NCBI GenBank assembly: GCA_029067355.1
Contig: JAIEEQ010000010.1
Location: 1 to 64,000 of the forward strand
Source of the DNA: Anaeroplasmataceae bacterium
GTDB taxonomy: Bacteria > Bacillota_I > Bacilli_A > Acholeplasmatales > Anaeroplasmataceae
Reading direction: 5' to 3'
DNA: 64,000 bases
The translations under genes and the position numbers were made by a program. Positions 1 to 8,935 of the stretch are shown piece after piece. Under the pieces are notes generated by a model. The model worked only from the letters and a program-made list of their open reading frames with translations, was not told the origin of the DNA and searched no databases. Every line of letters begins with the position of its first letter. The first letter of the stretch is position 1.

Positions 1-494
1 ACTTTAATATTAGCGACAAAGTTTTGAATTGTTAATTTCTGAATAGGATCAGTAATTTCATCAATAAAAGATTCTAATTTGTTATCCTTAATATAATCAT
101 ATAAAAAACATCTTATTTTGTATGCCAGCATTGATAAATCATCATCTTCAGAAAATTTCAATTTAAAATATTCACAATACTTTTGAAATCTGAGTTTTGT
201 GAATATATTTATATCAATGTCAATTGCACAATCAAAACTATCATCAAAATTTTTAAAATCTTGCATATAAACTGTATTATTAATTAGATTCTCAATAGAG
301 TAATTTCGTTTAGTGTTAGAATCAATTGTATTTGGACAATATTTGTATAGCTTAAAATTACTATTTGAATGAAACTTTTCTGAAAAACCATCTAGGCCTG
401 ATTCACCAATCTCTGTAAGAGAATAAACTTTATTTGCTATTACACAATCATTTTCTAAAAACGATACTAATATTTGTTGTAAATCTATATCCAT
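1..494 (-). CDS. DUF2971-like protein, C-terminus beyond left window edge
   Basis: Open minus-strand frame from ATG at 494 to the window edge: MDIDLQQILVSFLENDCV...KLYKYCPNTIDSNTKRNYSIENLINNTVYMQDFKNFDDSFDCAIDI; 'LYKY...F.DSFDC' resembles the DUF2971 N-terminal pattern. Not in the ORF track. Confidence 0.6.
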   Translation of the reverse strand, partial: MDIDLQQILVSFLENDCVIANKVYSLTEIGESGLDGFSEKFHSNSNFKLYKYCPNTIDSNTKRNYSIENLINNTVYMQDFKNFDDSFDCAIDIDINIFTKLRFQKYCEYFKLKFSEDDDLSMLAYKIRCFLYDYIKDNKLESFIDEITDPIQKLTIQNFVANIK

Positions 495-612
495 ATTTTC
501 GCCTTCTTTCAACATTATTTTAACATATATAATCATGAAAGCATATACTTTAGAAGAATTCATTAAATTTTTATGTTGTTTAAGTTGAATACCAAAGATG
601 TGAAAATTATGT

Positions 613-651
613 GAGAAAAAATACCCAAAATGGCTGTTTTTGCCCCATTTT
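613..651 (-). terminator. Rho-independent terminator downstream of the CotD-like ORF
   Basis: Minus strand AAAATGG-loop-CCATTTT followed by GGGTATTTTTTCTC. Confidence 0.55.
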
Positions 652-668
652 AGGCACTTTGTGTAGGT

Positions 669-842
669 TTAGTTGAGTACTACATGTGTATGATAATTTG
701 TATAGTGGGGTACATCCTCTACATTACAAGTCTGAACAACCTGATTACATTGCTGGTAGGTTGGAACACTGGTTGGACAACCAGATCCTAAATCATTTCC
801 ACCACAGCCACAGGAATTAAAGTTAGTGCCTGTGAAATTCAT
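669..842 (-). CDS. Small CotD-like spore coat peptide (57 aa)
   Basis: MNFTGTNFNSCGCGGNDLGSGCPTSVPTYQQCNQVVQTCNVEDVPHYTNYHTHVVLN; strong SD AGGAGG upstream; 'V..T..V..VPH....HT' and Cys-rich character resemble CotD-family coat proteins. Below the 60-aa cutoff of the ORF track. Confidence 0.6.
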   Translation of the reverse strand: MNFTGTNFNSCGCGGNDLGSGCPTSVPTYQQCNQVVQTCNVEDVPHYTNYHTHVVLN

Positions 843-892
843 TTCTTTACCTCCTCACCTATAATATATGTTTTTATTATTGAAGTGAATAG

Positions 893-922
893 GCAAAAAA
901 GAAAAAGCTCTAGTTTGAGCTT
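893..922 (-). terminator. Terminator overlapping the stop codon of the DUF3737 gene
   Basis: Minus AAGCTC-aaacta-GAGCTTTTTCTTTTTT. Confidence 0.6.
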
Positions 923-1779
923 ACCTTTTCCTTTATTCTTATTTTTGCAAGAGGCTTATACTTTGCATCTTCTGTTAATAATACTTCTTTTATCTCATCT
1001 GCTTCTATGAATCCTGATTTTGGATTCTTTACAGAATCTATGAAGCCTTTGATGGTTGCTTCTACATCAGAATACTCAAAGGCTAAATCCGTATCTATCA
1101 TTTCACAATCAATCAGCTTTAAATTTTTGCAATAACAAAGAGGCTGTGTCCCAATAATTTTACAATGGATTAAAGTTAAATTTTCAGAATACCAAGCCAA
1201 GTATTCTCCCTGAACAATTGAATTCTTAACAGTTACATTCTTAGAATGCCAGAAGGCATCCTTTGTTTTTAATATACTATCTTCAATAAGCATATCCTCT
1301 ACGTACTGAAAGGAATATTTTCCTGTGAAATTCATATTTTTTAATTTCAAATTCTTGGCTTCAAAAAACAGATATTCACTTTGAATCTGAATTTGATTTG
1401 CTGTTATATTTTTTGATCTCCAGCCAAACTCTGGAGAAACAATTTCTGTATTTAACAACTCAATATTTTCACATTCTCTTAAAGCCTTAATACCAAGCAA
1501 ATGAGAATTTTTGATTTGAGCATTTTGGGTATACCATAGGGCAGCACGACAATTTTCAGTCATTGTAACATCTTCAAGTAAGACATTATAATCATGCCAT
1601 AGCGGATATCTTAAATCCATAAAACAATGAATTAGTTCAATACTTTTAGTCTCCTTAAGGGCAGACTCTCCGTCTTCTTCTCCCTCAAATCTACAATCTA
1701 TAACTCTTGTATTTTCTATTCCATATAATGCACGCTCTTCACCAAAGCGCATATTTCTTATTTCTTTCATTTTTCTCAC
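910..1779 (-). CDS. DUF3737 family protein (right-handed beta-helix repeats)
   Basis: Repeated '..I.N..L..C..' units; N-terminus 'EIRNMRFGEERALYGIENTRVIDCRFEGEEDGESALKE' typical of DUF3737. Confidence 0.8.
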   Translation of the reverse strand: MRKMKEIRNMRFGEERALYGIENTRVIDCRFEGEEDGESALKETKSIELIHCFMDLRYPLWHDYNVLLEDVTMTENCRAALWYTQNAQIKNSHLLGIKALRECENIELLNTEIVSPEFGWRSKNITANQIQIQSEYLFFEAKNLKLKNMNFTGKYSFQYVEDMLIEDSILKTKDAFWHSKNVTVKNSIVQGEYLAWYSENLTLIHCKIIGTQPLCYCKNLKLIDCEMIDTDLAFEYSDVEATIKGFIDSVKNPKSGFIEADEIKEVLLTEDAKYKPLAKIRIKEKVSSN

Positions 1780-1784
1780 CCCAT

Positions 1785-1811
1785 AAAAAAAGGATTTTAA
1801 TAATCCTTTTT
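1785..1811. terminator. Hairpin terminator
   Basis: AAAAAGGATT-ttaat-AATCCTTTTT. Confidence 0.6.
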
Positions 1812-1818
1812 CCCTTTA

Positions 1819-2559
1819 TTAATTATCACTTCTTGCTGCGATAAGTACAAGTAATCTTACTACCTCAACATAAATATAAACTATACTTACCAATAATCCT
1901 AAGGATACAGACCACTCTGCATCTTTAGAAGCTCCCATAGAAACCACTGTGTTTGCCTCAGCAAAGTTCAGCGCAAGTGTAATTACACCATAAAACAATA
2001 AGAATACCTCTACACCAATCATGATACCTAAATAAGTACCATAATCTGGAATAAACATACTGAAGATGAACATAAGTGGTATAATTGCGATAGCACCTAA
2101 GGTTAACCCGAAGCAGATAGAGCGGAATTTACTTCCAACACGCATAATTCCAGTTGCAAATAAAATTAACATAATTGCAAACAACACAACGGTTGAGAAT
2201 ATTGCAGTCGTAACAACACCTGGAACATAGGCTTCTACAATCGCAGAAAGGGTTCCTAAGAACAATCCTTCACAAATTGAATAAATTACAGAAGCATATT
2301 TTGCCTTACGCTCTGACATTCTTCCAACCATTACAGAAATGAACCCTACAATGCTTGATACAATCAAGGTTACATAGAATACCATTGGATTATTAGTAAG
2401 AATCGTTGGTAACGCAAAGGCAACCACTGCCGCAATTAAAATTGTAATCAGCAATAAAATCGTTGTTTTAACCGTTATTCCCTTATAGGTAGCACGGTCT
2501 ACATCATCATAAACAGCCTCTCCTGTTTGAATACTTGAAAATAATGGACTTTGTTTCAC
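1819..2559 (-). CDS. Bax inhibitor-1/YccA family membrane protein
   Basis: Seven hydrophobic segments; family-like sequence. Confidence 0.85.
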   Translation of the reverse strand: MKQSPLFSSIQTGEAVYDDVDRATYKGITVKTTILLLITILIAAVVAFALPTILTNNPMVFYVTLIVSSIVGFISVMVGRMSERKAKYASVIYSICEGLFLGTLSAIVEAYVPGVVTTAIFSTVVLFAIMLILFATGIMRVGSKFRSICFGLTLGAIAIIPLMFIFSMFIPDYGTYLGIMIGVEVFLLFYGVITLALNFAEANTVVSMGASKDAEWSVSLGLLVSIVYIYVEVVRLLVLIAARSDN

Positions 2560-2652
2560 GAAAATATCCTCCTTAAATTACGCTATACATTATATCATAT
2601 CCCATTTGATTAGACAAGATACACAAAAGCTTTCACATAATATCACATAACT

Positions 2653-5600
2653 TTAAGCAAAAGCAAATAATCCAACAGCTTCCTCTGGGTCATCCTCCGG
2701 CAAATTTCCAAAGGAATGCATAACTTCAAATAAATCAAATAGGCTCTGACTTAAGCGTGTACGATTTTGAATATCCTTTTTGGAAGTAAAGAGCTTTTCC
2801 TCTCTCTTTTTCACAATATCTAAAGCTATACTCTCCCCTAAGGAATCTACTGCTGAAAATGGAATTCGTAGAGCTCCATCCTCTACCTCAAAAACTGTTG
2901 CAGAGGATTTCATAATATCAACAGGTAAAAACTTAATTCCTCTTGAAGCCATTTCTAGAGCCACCTGTAAAGCCGTATATTTATCATCATCTGTGGCAGT
3001 TTTATCTGTCTTAGCTGTTATTTCTTCCATTGCTGCCTTAATTGCCATTTTACCACCAAGATAAGCCTGAACCACATGACCCTTAGCACGCTTAGAAAAC
3101 CATGCACTATAAAATAACGCAGGTGCGTTTACCTTAAACCATGCAATTCTTAACGCCATAAGAACATATGCAGTAGCATGAGCCTTAGGGAACATATATT
3201 TAATACGCTCACAGGACCAGATATACCATGCTGGAACATGCTTCTCCTCCATCTGAGCTTTATATTTAGCCCAGGTCTGCTGATCCTTAGCCACCTTTCC
3301 CTTACGTACAAATTCCATAATCTGGAAAGCCGCAAGTGGCTCTAGCCCATAGTGAAGTAGGTCTACCATAATATCATCACGACACCCTATAATATCCTTA
3401 AATTCAATTTTACCAAACTCTGTTGTTCCAGCAACCAAATCCTGTGCATTTGTATTCCAAACATCTGTACCATGGGACAGACCAGAAATTTTAACCAGCT
3501 GCGCAAAAGTCTTTGGCAAGGTTTCAACAAGCATCTGACGCACAAAGTTTGTTCCAAACTCAGGGACTGCATAGGAAGCAACCTTACTTCCAACCTCCTC
3601 CTCTCGAACTCCAATAACCTCTGTTCCAGAGAATAGTCTGTATATATTTTTATCATCAATTGGAATATCCTGAGGATCAGAAAATGGGAAGTCCTCCTGA
3701 TGCTTATGAACATAATCCATAAAATATTTAATTAGAGTAGGATCATCGTGTCCTAGCACGTCAAGCTTTAAAAGATTATTTTCAAAGGAATGATAATCAT
3801 AATGTGTAGTTCTCCACGTATTTTCTGTATTATCCGCAGGATATTGAACTGGAGTAACATCATAAATATCTACATAATGAGGAACAACTACAATTCCACC
3901 AGGATGCTGACCCGTAGAACGCTTGATACCAACCAAATAGGTTGCAAGTCGGTCCATTTCACAAGAACGTAAGGTAATCCCCTTTCGCTCACAATACCCC
4001 TTCACATAGCCATAAGCATTCTTCTCAGCAATTGTACCTACTGTACCTGCACGGAAGGCATTTTCTGGTCCAAATACCTCACGAATATATTCATGAGCCT
4101 GTGCCTGATATTCTCCAGAAAAGTTCAAATCAATATCTGGAACCTTATCTCCGTTAAAGCCTAGGAAGGTTTCAAATGGGATATCATGACCATCCTTTGT
4201 CAAAGGCTCGCCACATACTGGACAAACAGCATCAGGTAAATCGTATCCTGAATCCACACTGCGAAGAACCGCCTGGAATGGCTTTTCTACTTCCGTAAGT
4301 CCAAATTCATCCACCTCATCATCTCGCATTCTGAAGGTATGAAATTTACATTTTTTACAACGATAATGTGGAGATAGAGGATTAATCTCTGTAATCTGCA
4401 TCATAGTTGCAACTAAGGAAGATCCCACAGATCCTCGAGAACCAACCAGGTATCCATCACTTAAAGATTTTTCAACCATTAAATGAGAAATATAATAAAC
4501 AGACGCATATCCATTAGAAATGATGGAATTTAACTCTCTGTCAATTCGTTTTTGCACAATAAGATGAGGATTTTCACCATAGAGCCTTGTCATATTTTCC
4601 TTGACAATTCGCTTTACCTCTTCTGTTATAGAAGGAATATGTAAGAAGGTATCCTTAAACTCATCATCTCTAGGAGCAAACATATCCTTTTTGAAGGCTG
4701 GGAATTTTTCAATCTGATCTGCAATCTTATTTGTATTTTCCACAACAATTTCATAAGCTAAATCAGAATGTAAAAACTCAAATTCCTTAAGCATTTCCTC
4801 AGTTGTTCTTAAATGCATATCAGGCGCTTCCTTATAGTTTGCCAAAGGATGCTGTCCACCACCTACCTGTGGAGATGCAATCAGGATATCTCTGTACTTT
4901 TTCAGGTTTGGTCTTAAGTAATGGCAGTCTGAGGTTGCAACCACTAATTTTTTCTTTCGCTTTGCAGCTTCAATAATCTTTAAAATAATTTCTTGAACTC
5001 GCTCTTCTCCATTAGGCATATCCTCAAATAGCTGTCGGTAAGCCGTAGGAGGCTGAACCTCAATATAGTCATAATACTCTATTGCCTCTTCAAGCTCCTC
5101 AATACTTCGATTTAAAGCTAGCTCAAATACCTCTCCATTAACACAGGCTGAGCCTAAGAAAATTCCTTCCTTATGAGCATCTATCACTGACTTCAGCGCC
5201 TTGGCATTGCCAAAGAAATGCTTTGTCAAAGCATCACTGATTATCTTATACATATTTTTATAGCCCACTTGGTTTTTAGCTAGAATTGTAATATGTGTTG
5301 GAATCAGATGCTTCCAGTGCTCCTCTTTATTTATAATTGAATTAATATCCTTATAATTGTAAATATTTCTCTTGAAAAGATCACTAAGCATCTGAATAAA
5401 ACAAAGTGCAGTAACTCTTGTATCATCAGTAGCTCTATGGTGCTGTTCCTGCTTTACCTTAAAATACTTAGATAGAGATTTCAAATTAAAGGTTTTAACC
5501 TCCGTTCCGTAGCCAGCACGGAATAAATTTAAGGTATCAATTACAGGAAGCATTTCATATCCCATATGATATTTCTTAATATCTCTATAAATCATTCCCA

Positions 5601-7110
5601 CATCAAACGAAGCATTATGGGCAACCAAAATAGCCCCCTCACAGAACTTCATAAATTTAGGTAAGATTTCTTCAATACCTAAAGCATCCTTAACCATATC
5701 ATCTGTAATATGGGTAATTCCCACAATCTTTTCAGGAATTGGACGTCCTGGGTTTACAAAAACCTCAAATGTATCCACAATTCCACCCTGAACAACCTTA
5801 TGAGCAGCAATCTCAATGATTTCATCATAGGTTTGAGATAATCCCGTGGTTTCTATATCAAAAACCACATAGGTTGCATCTCTAAGCTCTATATCCCTTT
5901 GATCTAGGGTTATAAAATATTTTTCATCATTGATATAATTTAGCTCCACCCCATAAATAGGTTTAAAATCAGGATATTTTTCAATTGCATGTGCGATATC
6001 AGGAACACTGTAAATACCATTATGGTCTGTAAAGGCCATAGCCTTCCAGTCCCATTCAATAGCTGTCTTTACATAGTCTACCGCATCCGTTAAGCCATCT
6101 AGGTTACTCATCTTTGTATGACAATGTAGCTCAACACGCTTTACAGGGGCTGTGTCTGTTATCCTGCTTTCTTCCTTTTTTCCAATATATTCTATGGAAG
6201 TAGCATTAATAACCACCTGCTTCGCAAAAGAATCAAATTCAGCTTTTCCAGAAATTTTTAATCTAGAGCCCTCCTTCATATCCTTTTCATAAAGCTCCTT
6301 TTCTGTATCTGTACGCAACCATTTTTTTACCAAAATTGAATCTGATTCATCTGTAACCTTTATTGTTGCCAAAGAGGATTTTGTTTTTGCAAAGCTACGG
6401 ATTTCTATACCAAAGATATAGGCATCAATCGTAAAATTACATAGACCGTGTGTATTCTGATAAACGGATATATCATACTGTGTATTTGGAATATCCTTAA
6501 TTAAGCTAATTTCAGATGGTGCCTGAGTACGCACATATTTCTTTTCCTTTTGAATCTGCTCATTAATTTTCTGAACTGATTCTGCCTCAGATTTTTGTTT
6601 TGCCAGAGTTTCCTCAATTTCCCTTTGAAGGGCATTTAGCTCCTCCTGAACACTGCTTTTCTCATCACGAAGTAAAGCAATATGAACATGTAAGCCGTAA
6701 TCCTCAAATTTCTTTAAAATAGGCTGAATCAAATCTTCAACACCTGCAGCATCACAAGGGATAGTAAAATGCAGACGATTTTCTTCAATTTTGCACTCCT
6801 CAGCAGAGAAAACGACAAAACGTGGAGATTCATGCCCAAGCTCCTCTAATATGGCCTCAAGATAGGCTTTATATTCTAAAGAAGCCAAATTCTCCTTGAT
6901 ATACTCTACTTCTAAAACAATTTTCATTGCCTCTAGTCCCACAGCATTCTTTACACACTGAAATAATGCTTTGTATTGTTCAATTTGCAGGGCTTCCTCT
7001 ATACCAATATGAAAGACCATCTTTTTTGATTTTTTATGATAGGTTACTTTTTCAACAGAAAACTCTGACGAAATAATATCTTCAGCCTTTATAATCTCCT
7101 CTAGCTTCAT
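2653..7110 (-). CDS. polC: DNA polymerase III alpha subunit, PolC type
   Basis: OB domain, PHP, DEDD exonuclease (VVFDIETTGLS) and polymerase motifs (PDIDLNFSGEYQ). ATG at 7110 preceded by SD GGAGGG; the track start is 12 nt upstream. Confidence 0.97.
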   Translation of the reverse strand: MKLEEIIKAEDIISSEFSVEKVTYHKKSKKMVFHIGIEEALQIEQYKALFQCVKNAVGLEAMKIVLEVEYIKENLASLEYKAYLEAILEELGHESPRFVVFSAEECKIEENRLHFTIPCDAAGVEDLIQPILKKFEDYGLHVHIALLRDEKSSVQEELNALQREIEETLAKQKSEAESVQKINEQIQKEKKYVRTQAPSEISLIKDIPNTQYDISVYQNTHGLCNFTIDAYIFGIEIRSFAKTKSSLATIKVTDESDSILVKKWLRTDTEKELYEKDMKEGSRLKISGKAEFDSFAKQVVINATSIEYIGKKEESRITDTAPVKRVELHCHTKMSNLDGLTDAVDYVKTAIEWDWKAMAFTDHNGIYSVPDIAHAIEKYPDFKPIYGVELNYINDEKYFITLDQRDIELRDATYVVFDIETTGLSQTYDEIIEIAAHKVVQGGIVDTFEVFVNPGRPIPEKIVGITHITDDMVKDALGIEEILPKFMKFCEGAILVAHNASFDVGMIYRDIKKYHMGYEMLPVIDTLNLFRAGYGTEVKTFNLKSLSKYFKVKQEQHHRATDDTRVTALCFIQMLSDLFKRNIYNYKDINSIINKEEHWKHLIPTHITILAKNQVGYKNMYKIISDALTKHFFGNAKALKSVIDAHKEGIFLGSACVNGEVFELALNRSIEELEEAIEYYDYIEVQPPTAYRQLFEDMPNGEERVQEIILKIIEAAKRKKKLVVATSDCHYLRPNLKKYRDILIASPQVGGGQHPLANYKEAPDMHLRTTEEMLKEFEFLHSDLAYEIVVENTNKIADQIEKFPAFKKDMFAPRDDEFKDTFLHIPSITEEVKRIVKENMTRLYGENPHLIVQKRIDRELNSIISNGYASVYYISHLMVEKSLSDGYLVGSRGSVGSSLVATMMQITEINPLSPHYRCKKCKFHTFRMRDDEVDEFGLTEVEKPFQAVLRSVDSGYDLPDAVCPVCGEPLTKDGHDIPFETFLGFNGDKVPDIDLNFSGEYQAQAHEYIREVFGPENAFRAGTVGTIAEKNAYGYVKGYCERKGITLRSCEMDRLATYLVGIKRSTGQHPGGIVVVPHYVDIYDVTPVQYPADNTENTWRTTHYDYHSFENNLLKLDVLGHDDPTLIKYFMDYVHKHQEDFPFSDPQDIPIDDKNIYRLFSGTEVIGVREEEVGSKVASYAVPEFGTNFVRQMLVETLPKTFAQLVKISGLSHGTDVWNTNAQDLVAGTTEFGKIEFKDIIGCRDDIMVDLLHYGLEPLAAFQIMEFVRKGKVAKDQQTWAKYKAQMEEKHVPAWYIWSCERIKYMFPKAHATAYVLMALRIAWFKVNAPALFYSAWFSKRAKGHVVQAYLGGKMAIKAAMEEITAKTDKTATDDDKYTALQVALEMASRGIKFLPVDIMKSSATVFEVEDGALRIPFSAVDSLGESIALDIVKKREEKLFTSKKDIQNRTRLSQSLFDLFEVMHSFGNLPEDDPEEAVGLFAFA

Positions 7111-7125
7111 ACTTCCCTCCAAAAA

Positions 7126-7917
7126 CTATCCTTTAAAAACGATTTTAATAATATGTCTAAATGTGATAAGCGTATAAATTAAAGGTAATGCTAATGCAAA
7201 ATATATGATTATAGACACATTGAATAAATAAGCAAAGAATGAGCCTACAAAAAAGACACATCCATCATAGAAGCTAAGCTTTGCACGCACACCTCGGTCA
7301 ATCGTTGGATTCATCGCAATGGATAAAACATAGCAAAAAACCACACAAATCAAATAAAAGATTATGATAGAAATAACTTCCTGAACAAAGGAATAGGTTT
7401 GAAAAAACAAAGTTGTACTTTCTAATAAAGAACTGACTAGTACTCTAAAGTTATAGGTATCTAAAGACTGGTTAGCAGCAACATTAGCTAAATTAAAGCT
7501 AGATACTGTTATGTCCTTATACTCCATAGAAGAAATTTCAACATTGCTGTAAAATACCTTAGCTCCACTTTCTTCTAATAGCAAGGTTACTGTGTCTAAG
7601 GGCAAAGAATATTGGTTATCCTTAGGTAATACTACCAAACGAATTCCTGTTCCACCAAGCTCAAAGCCTGTACCTGACAAGGTATTCGTTTCACGATCAA
7701 AAGCCACATCATTGTCTCCATGTTGTATAATCTTTGAGGTTACTGATAAAAGTGGTGCCTCTGTAAATGGAGAATCTGTATAGCATCTAGCAGCAAGCAT
7801 TCCTGCACATAGCGTAAAGAAAAGAACGATAGTTAAAAAAACTACGCCTGCACGATCCTTATTATATTTTCCAATACATCTTGGATGACAAATACAATCC
7901 TTAAATCTTTCAAACAT
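7126..7917 (-). CDS. Multi-pass membrane protein, possibly DUF1189-like
   Basis: Hydrophobic segments at both ends with an extracytoplasmic middle; directly upstream of polC. Confidence 0.5.
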   Translation of the reverse strand: MFERFKDCICHPRCIGKYNKDRAGVVFLTIVLFFTLCAGMLAARCYTDSPFTEAPLLSVTSKIIQHGDNDVAFDRETNTLSGTGFELGGTGIRLVVLPKDNQYSLPLDTVTLLLEESGAKVFYSNVEISSMEYKDITVSSFNLANVAANQSLDTYNFRVLVSSLLESTTLFFQTYSFVQEVISIIIFYLICVVFCYVLSIAMNPTIDRGVRAKLSFYDGCVFFVGSFFAYLFNVSIIIYFALALPLIYTLITFRHIIKIVFKG

Positions 7918-7999
7918 TATTTAAAACCTCACATTATTTTTATTATACCAAAAAACAACAATTATTACCACTTAAGAATAAAAATTTGTTATAATATTT

Positions 8000-8935
8000 A
8001 TGGTGATCCTAATGAATCAAGAAAAACATTATAATACACTTACAGAATATTATCAAAAAAAATTAAATTGCAAGGTTGCAAAGGTTGCCTTAAATGCAAA
8101 CTTTACTTGTCCAAACCGAGATGGAACAAAGGGATATGGCGGATGCACCTATTGCTCAAAGCTAGGAAGCGGAGATACGGCAGGAAATCCCATCCATTCC
8201 TTAAGGAAACAGTATTTTGAAATCAAGGAACGTCTAATGAAAAAATGGCCAACTGCCAAATTCATTCCTTATCTTCAGGCCTACTCTAATACCTATGCCC
8301 CTTTAGAGCAATTAAAAAGCCTCTATGAGGAAATTCTTTCCTTTGATCCAGATCATATTGTAGGACTTGCCATTGCTACCCGACCAGACTGCTTTACAAA
8401 GGAGCTTTATGATTATCTAGGTCAAATCAATCAAAGAGTTCCTTTATCCATTGAACTTGGACTTCAGTCAATTCATGAAAAAACAATTCAGCGAATTCAT
8501 CGCTGTTGTACAAATGAAGAGCTTATTTTAAGTGTAAAGGAGCTTAGAAAAAGAAACATAGAGGTCGTTATTCATATTATAAATGGGCTTCCTGATGAAA
8601 TGGAAGACGATATGCTAAAAACCATTGATTTCTTGAATACACTAGATATACAGGGAATTAAAATTCATAGTCTTTTACTTCTAAAGGATACCGTACTATA
8701 TGAGGAATATCAAAAAGTCCCTTTTCCAATTCTAACCTTAAAGGAATACGTTGACATTGTTGTAAAGCAGATTGCCCGATTAAAGCCCTCCATCTTGATT
8801 CATCGTTTGGCAGCAGATGGAATTCTAGAAGATATTATGCTTCCAAAATGGCCAATAAAAAAGCTTGTCGTCATGAACGAAATTGACAAGCTCTTAAGGG
8901 CTAAAAATATATATCAGGGAGATGATTTTAAATAA
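8000..8935 (+). CDS. TIGR01212 family radical SAM protein (YtqA-like)
   Basis: CPNRDGTKGYGGCTYCS radical SAM Cys motif with extended spacing; full-length match to the family pattern. Confidence 0.9.
   Translation: MVILMNQEKHYNTLTEYYQKKLNCKVAKVALNANFTCPNRDGTKGYGGCTYCSKLGSGDTAGNPIHSLRKQYFEIKERLMKKWPTAKFIPYLQAYSNTYAPLEQLKSLYEEILSFDPDHIVGLAIATRPDCFTKELYDYLGQINQRVPLSIELGLQSIHEKTIQRIHRCCTNEELILSVKELRKRNIEVVIHIINGLPDEMEDDMLKTIDFLNTLDIQGIKIHSLLLLKDTVLYEEYQKVPFPILTLKEYVDIVVKQIARLKPSILIHRLAADGILEDIMLPKWPIKKLVVMNEIDKLLRAKNIYQGDDFK

Noticed and set aside
3150-3713. Minus-strand ORFs of 61 and 108 aa (3150-3335, 3387-3713)
   Set aside because: They lie in alternate frames of polC; Arg/Leu-rich shadow translations with no SD or family resemblance.
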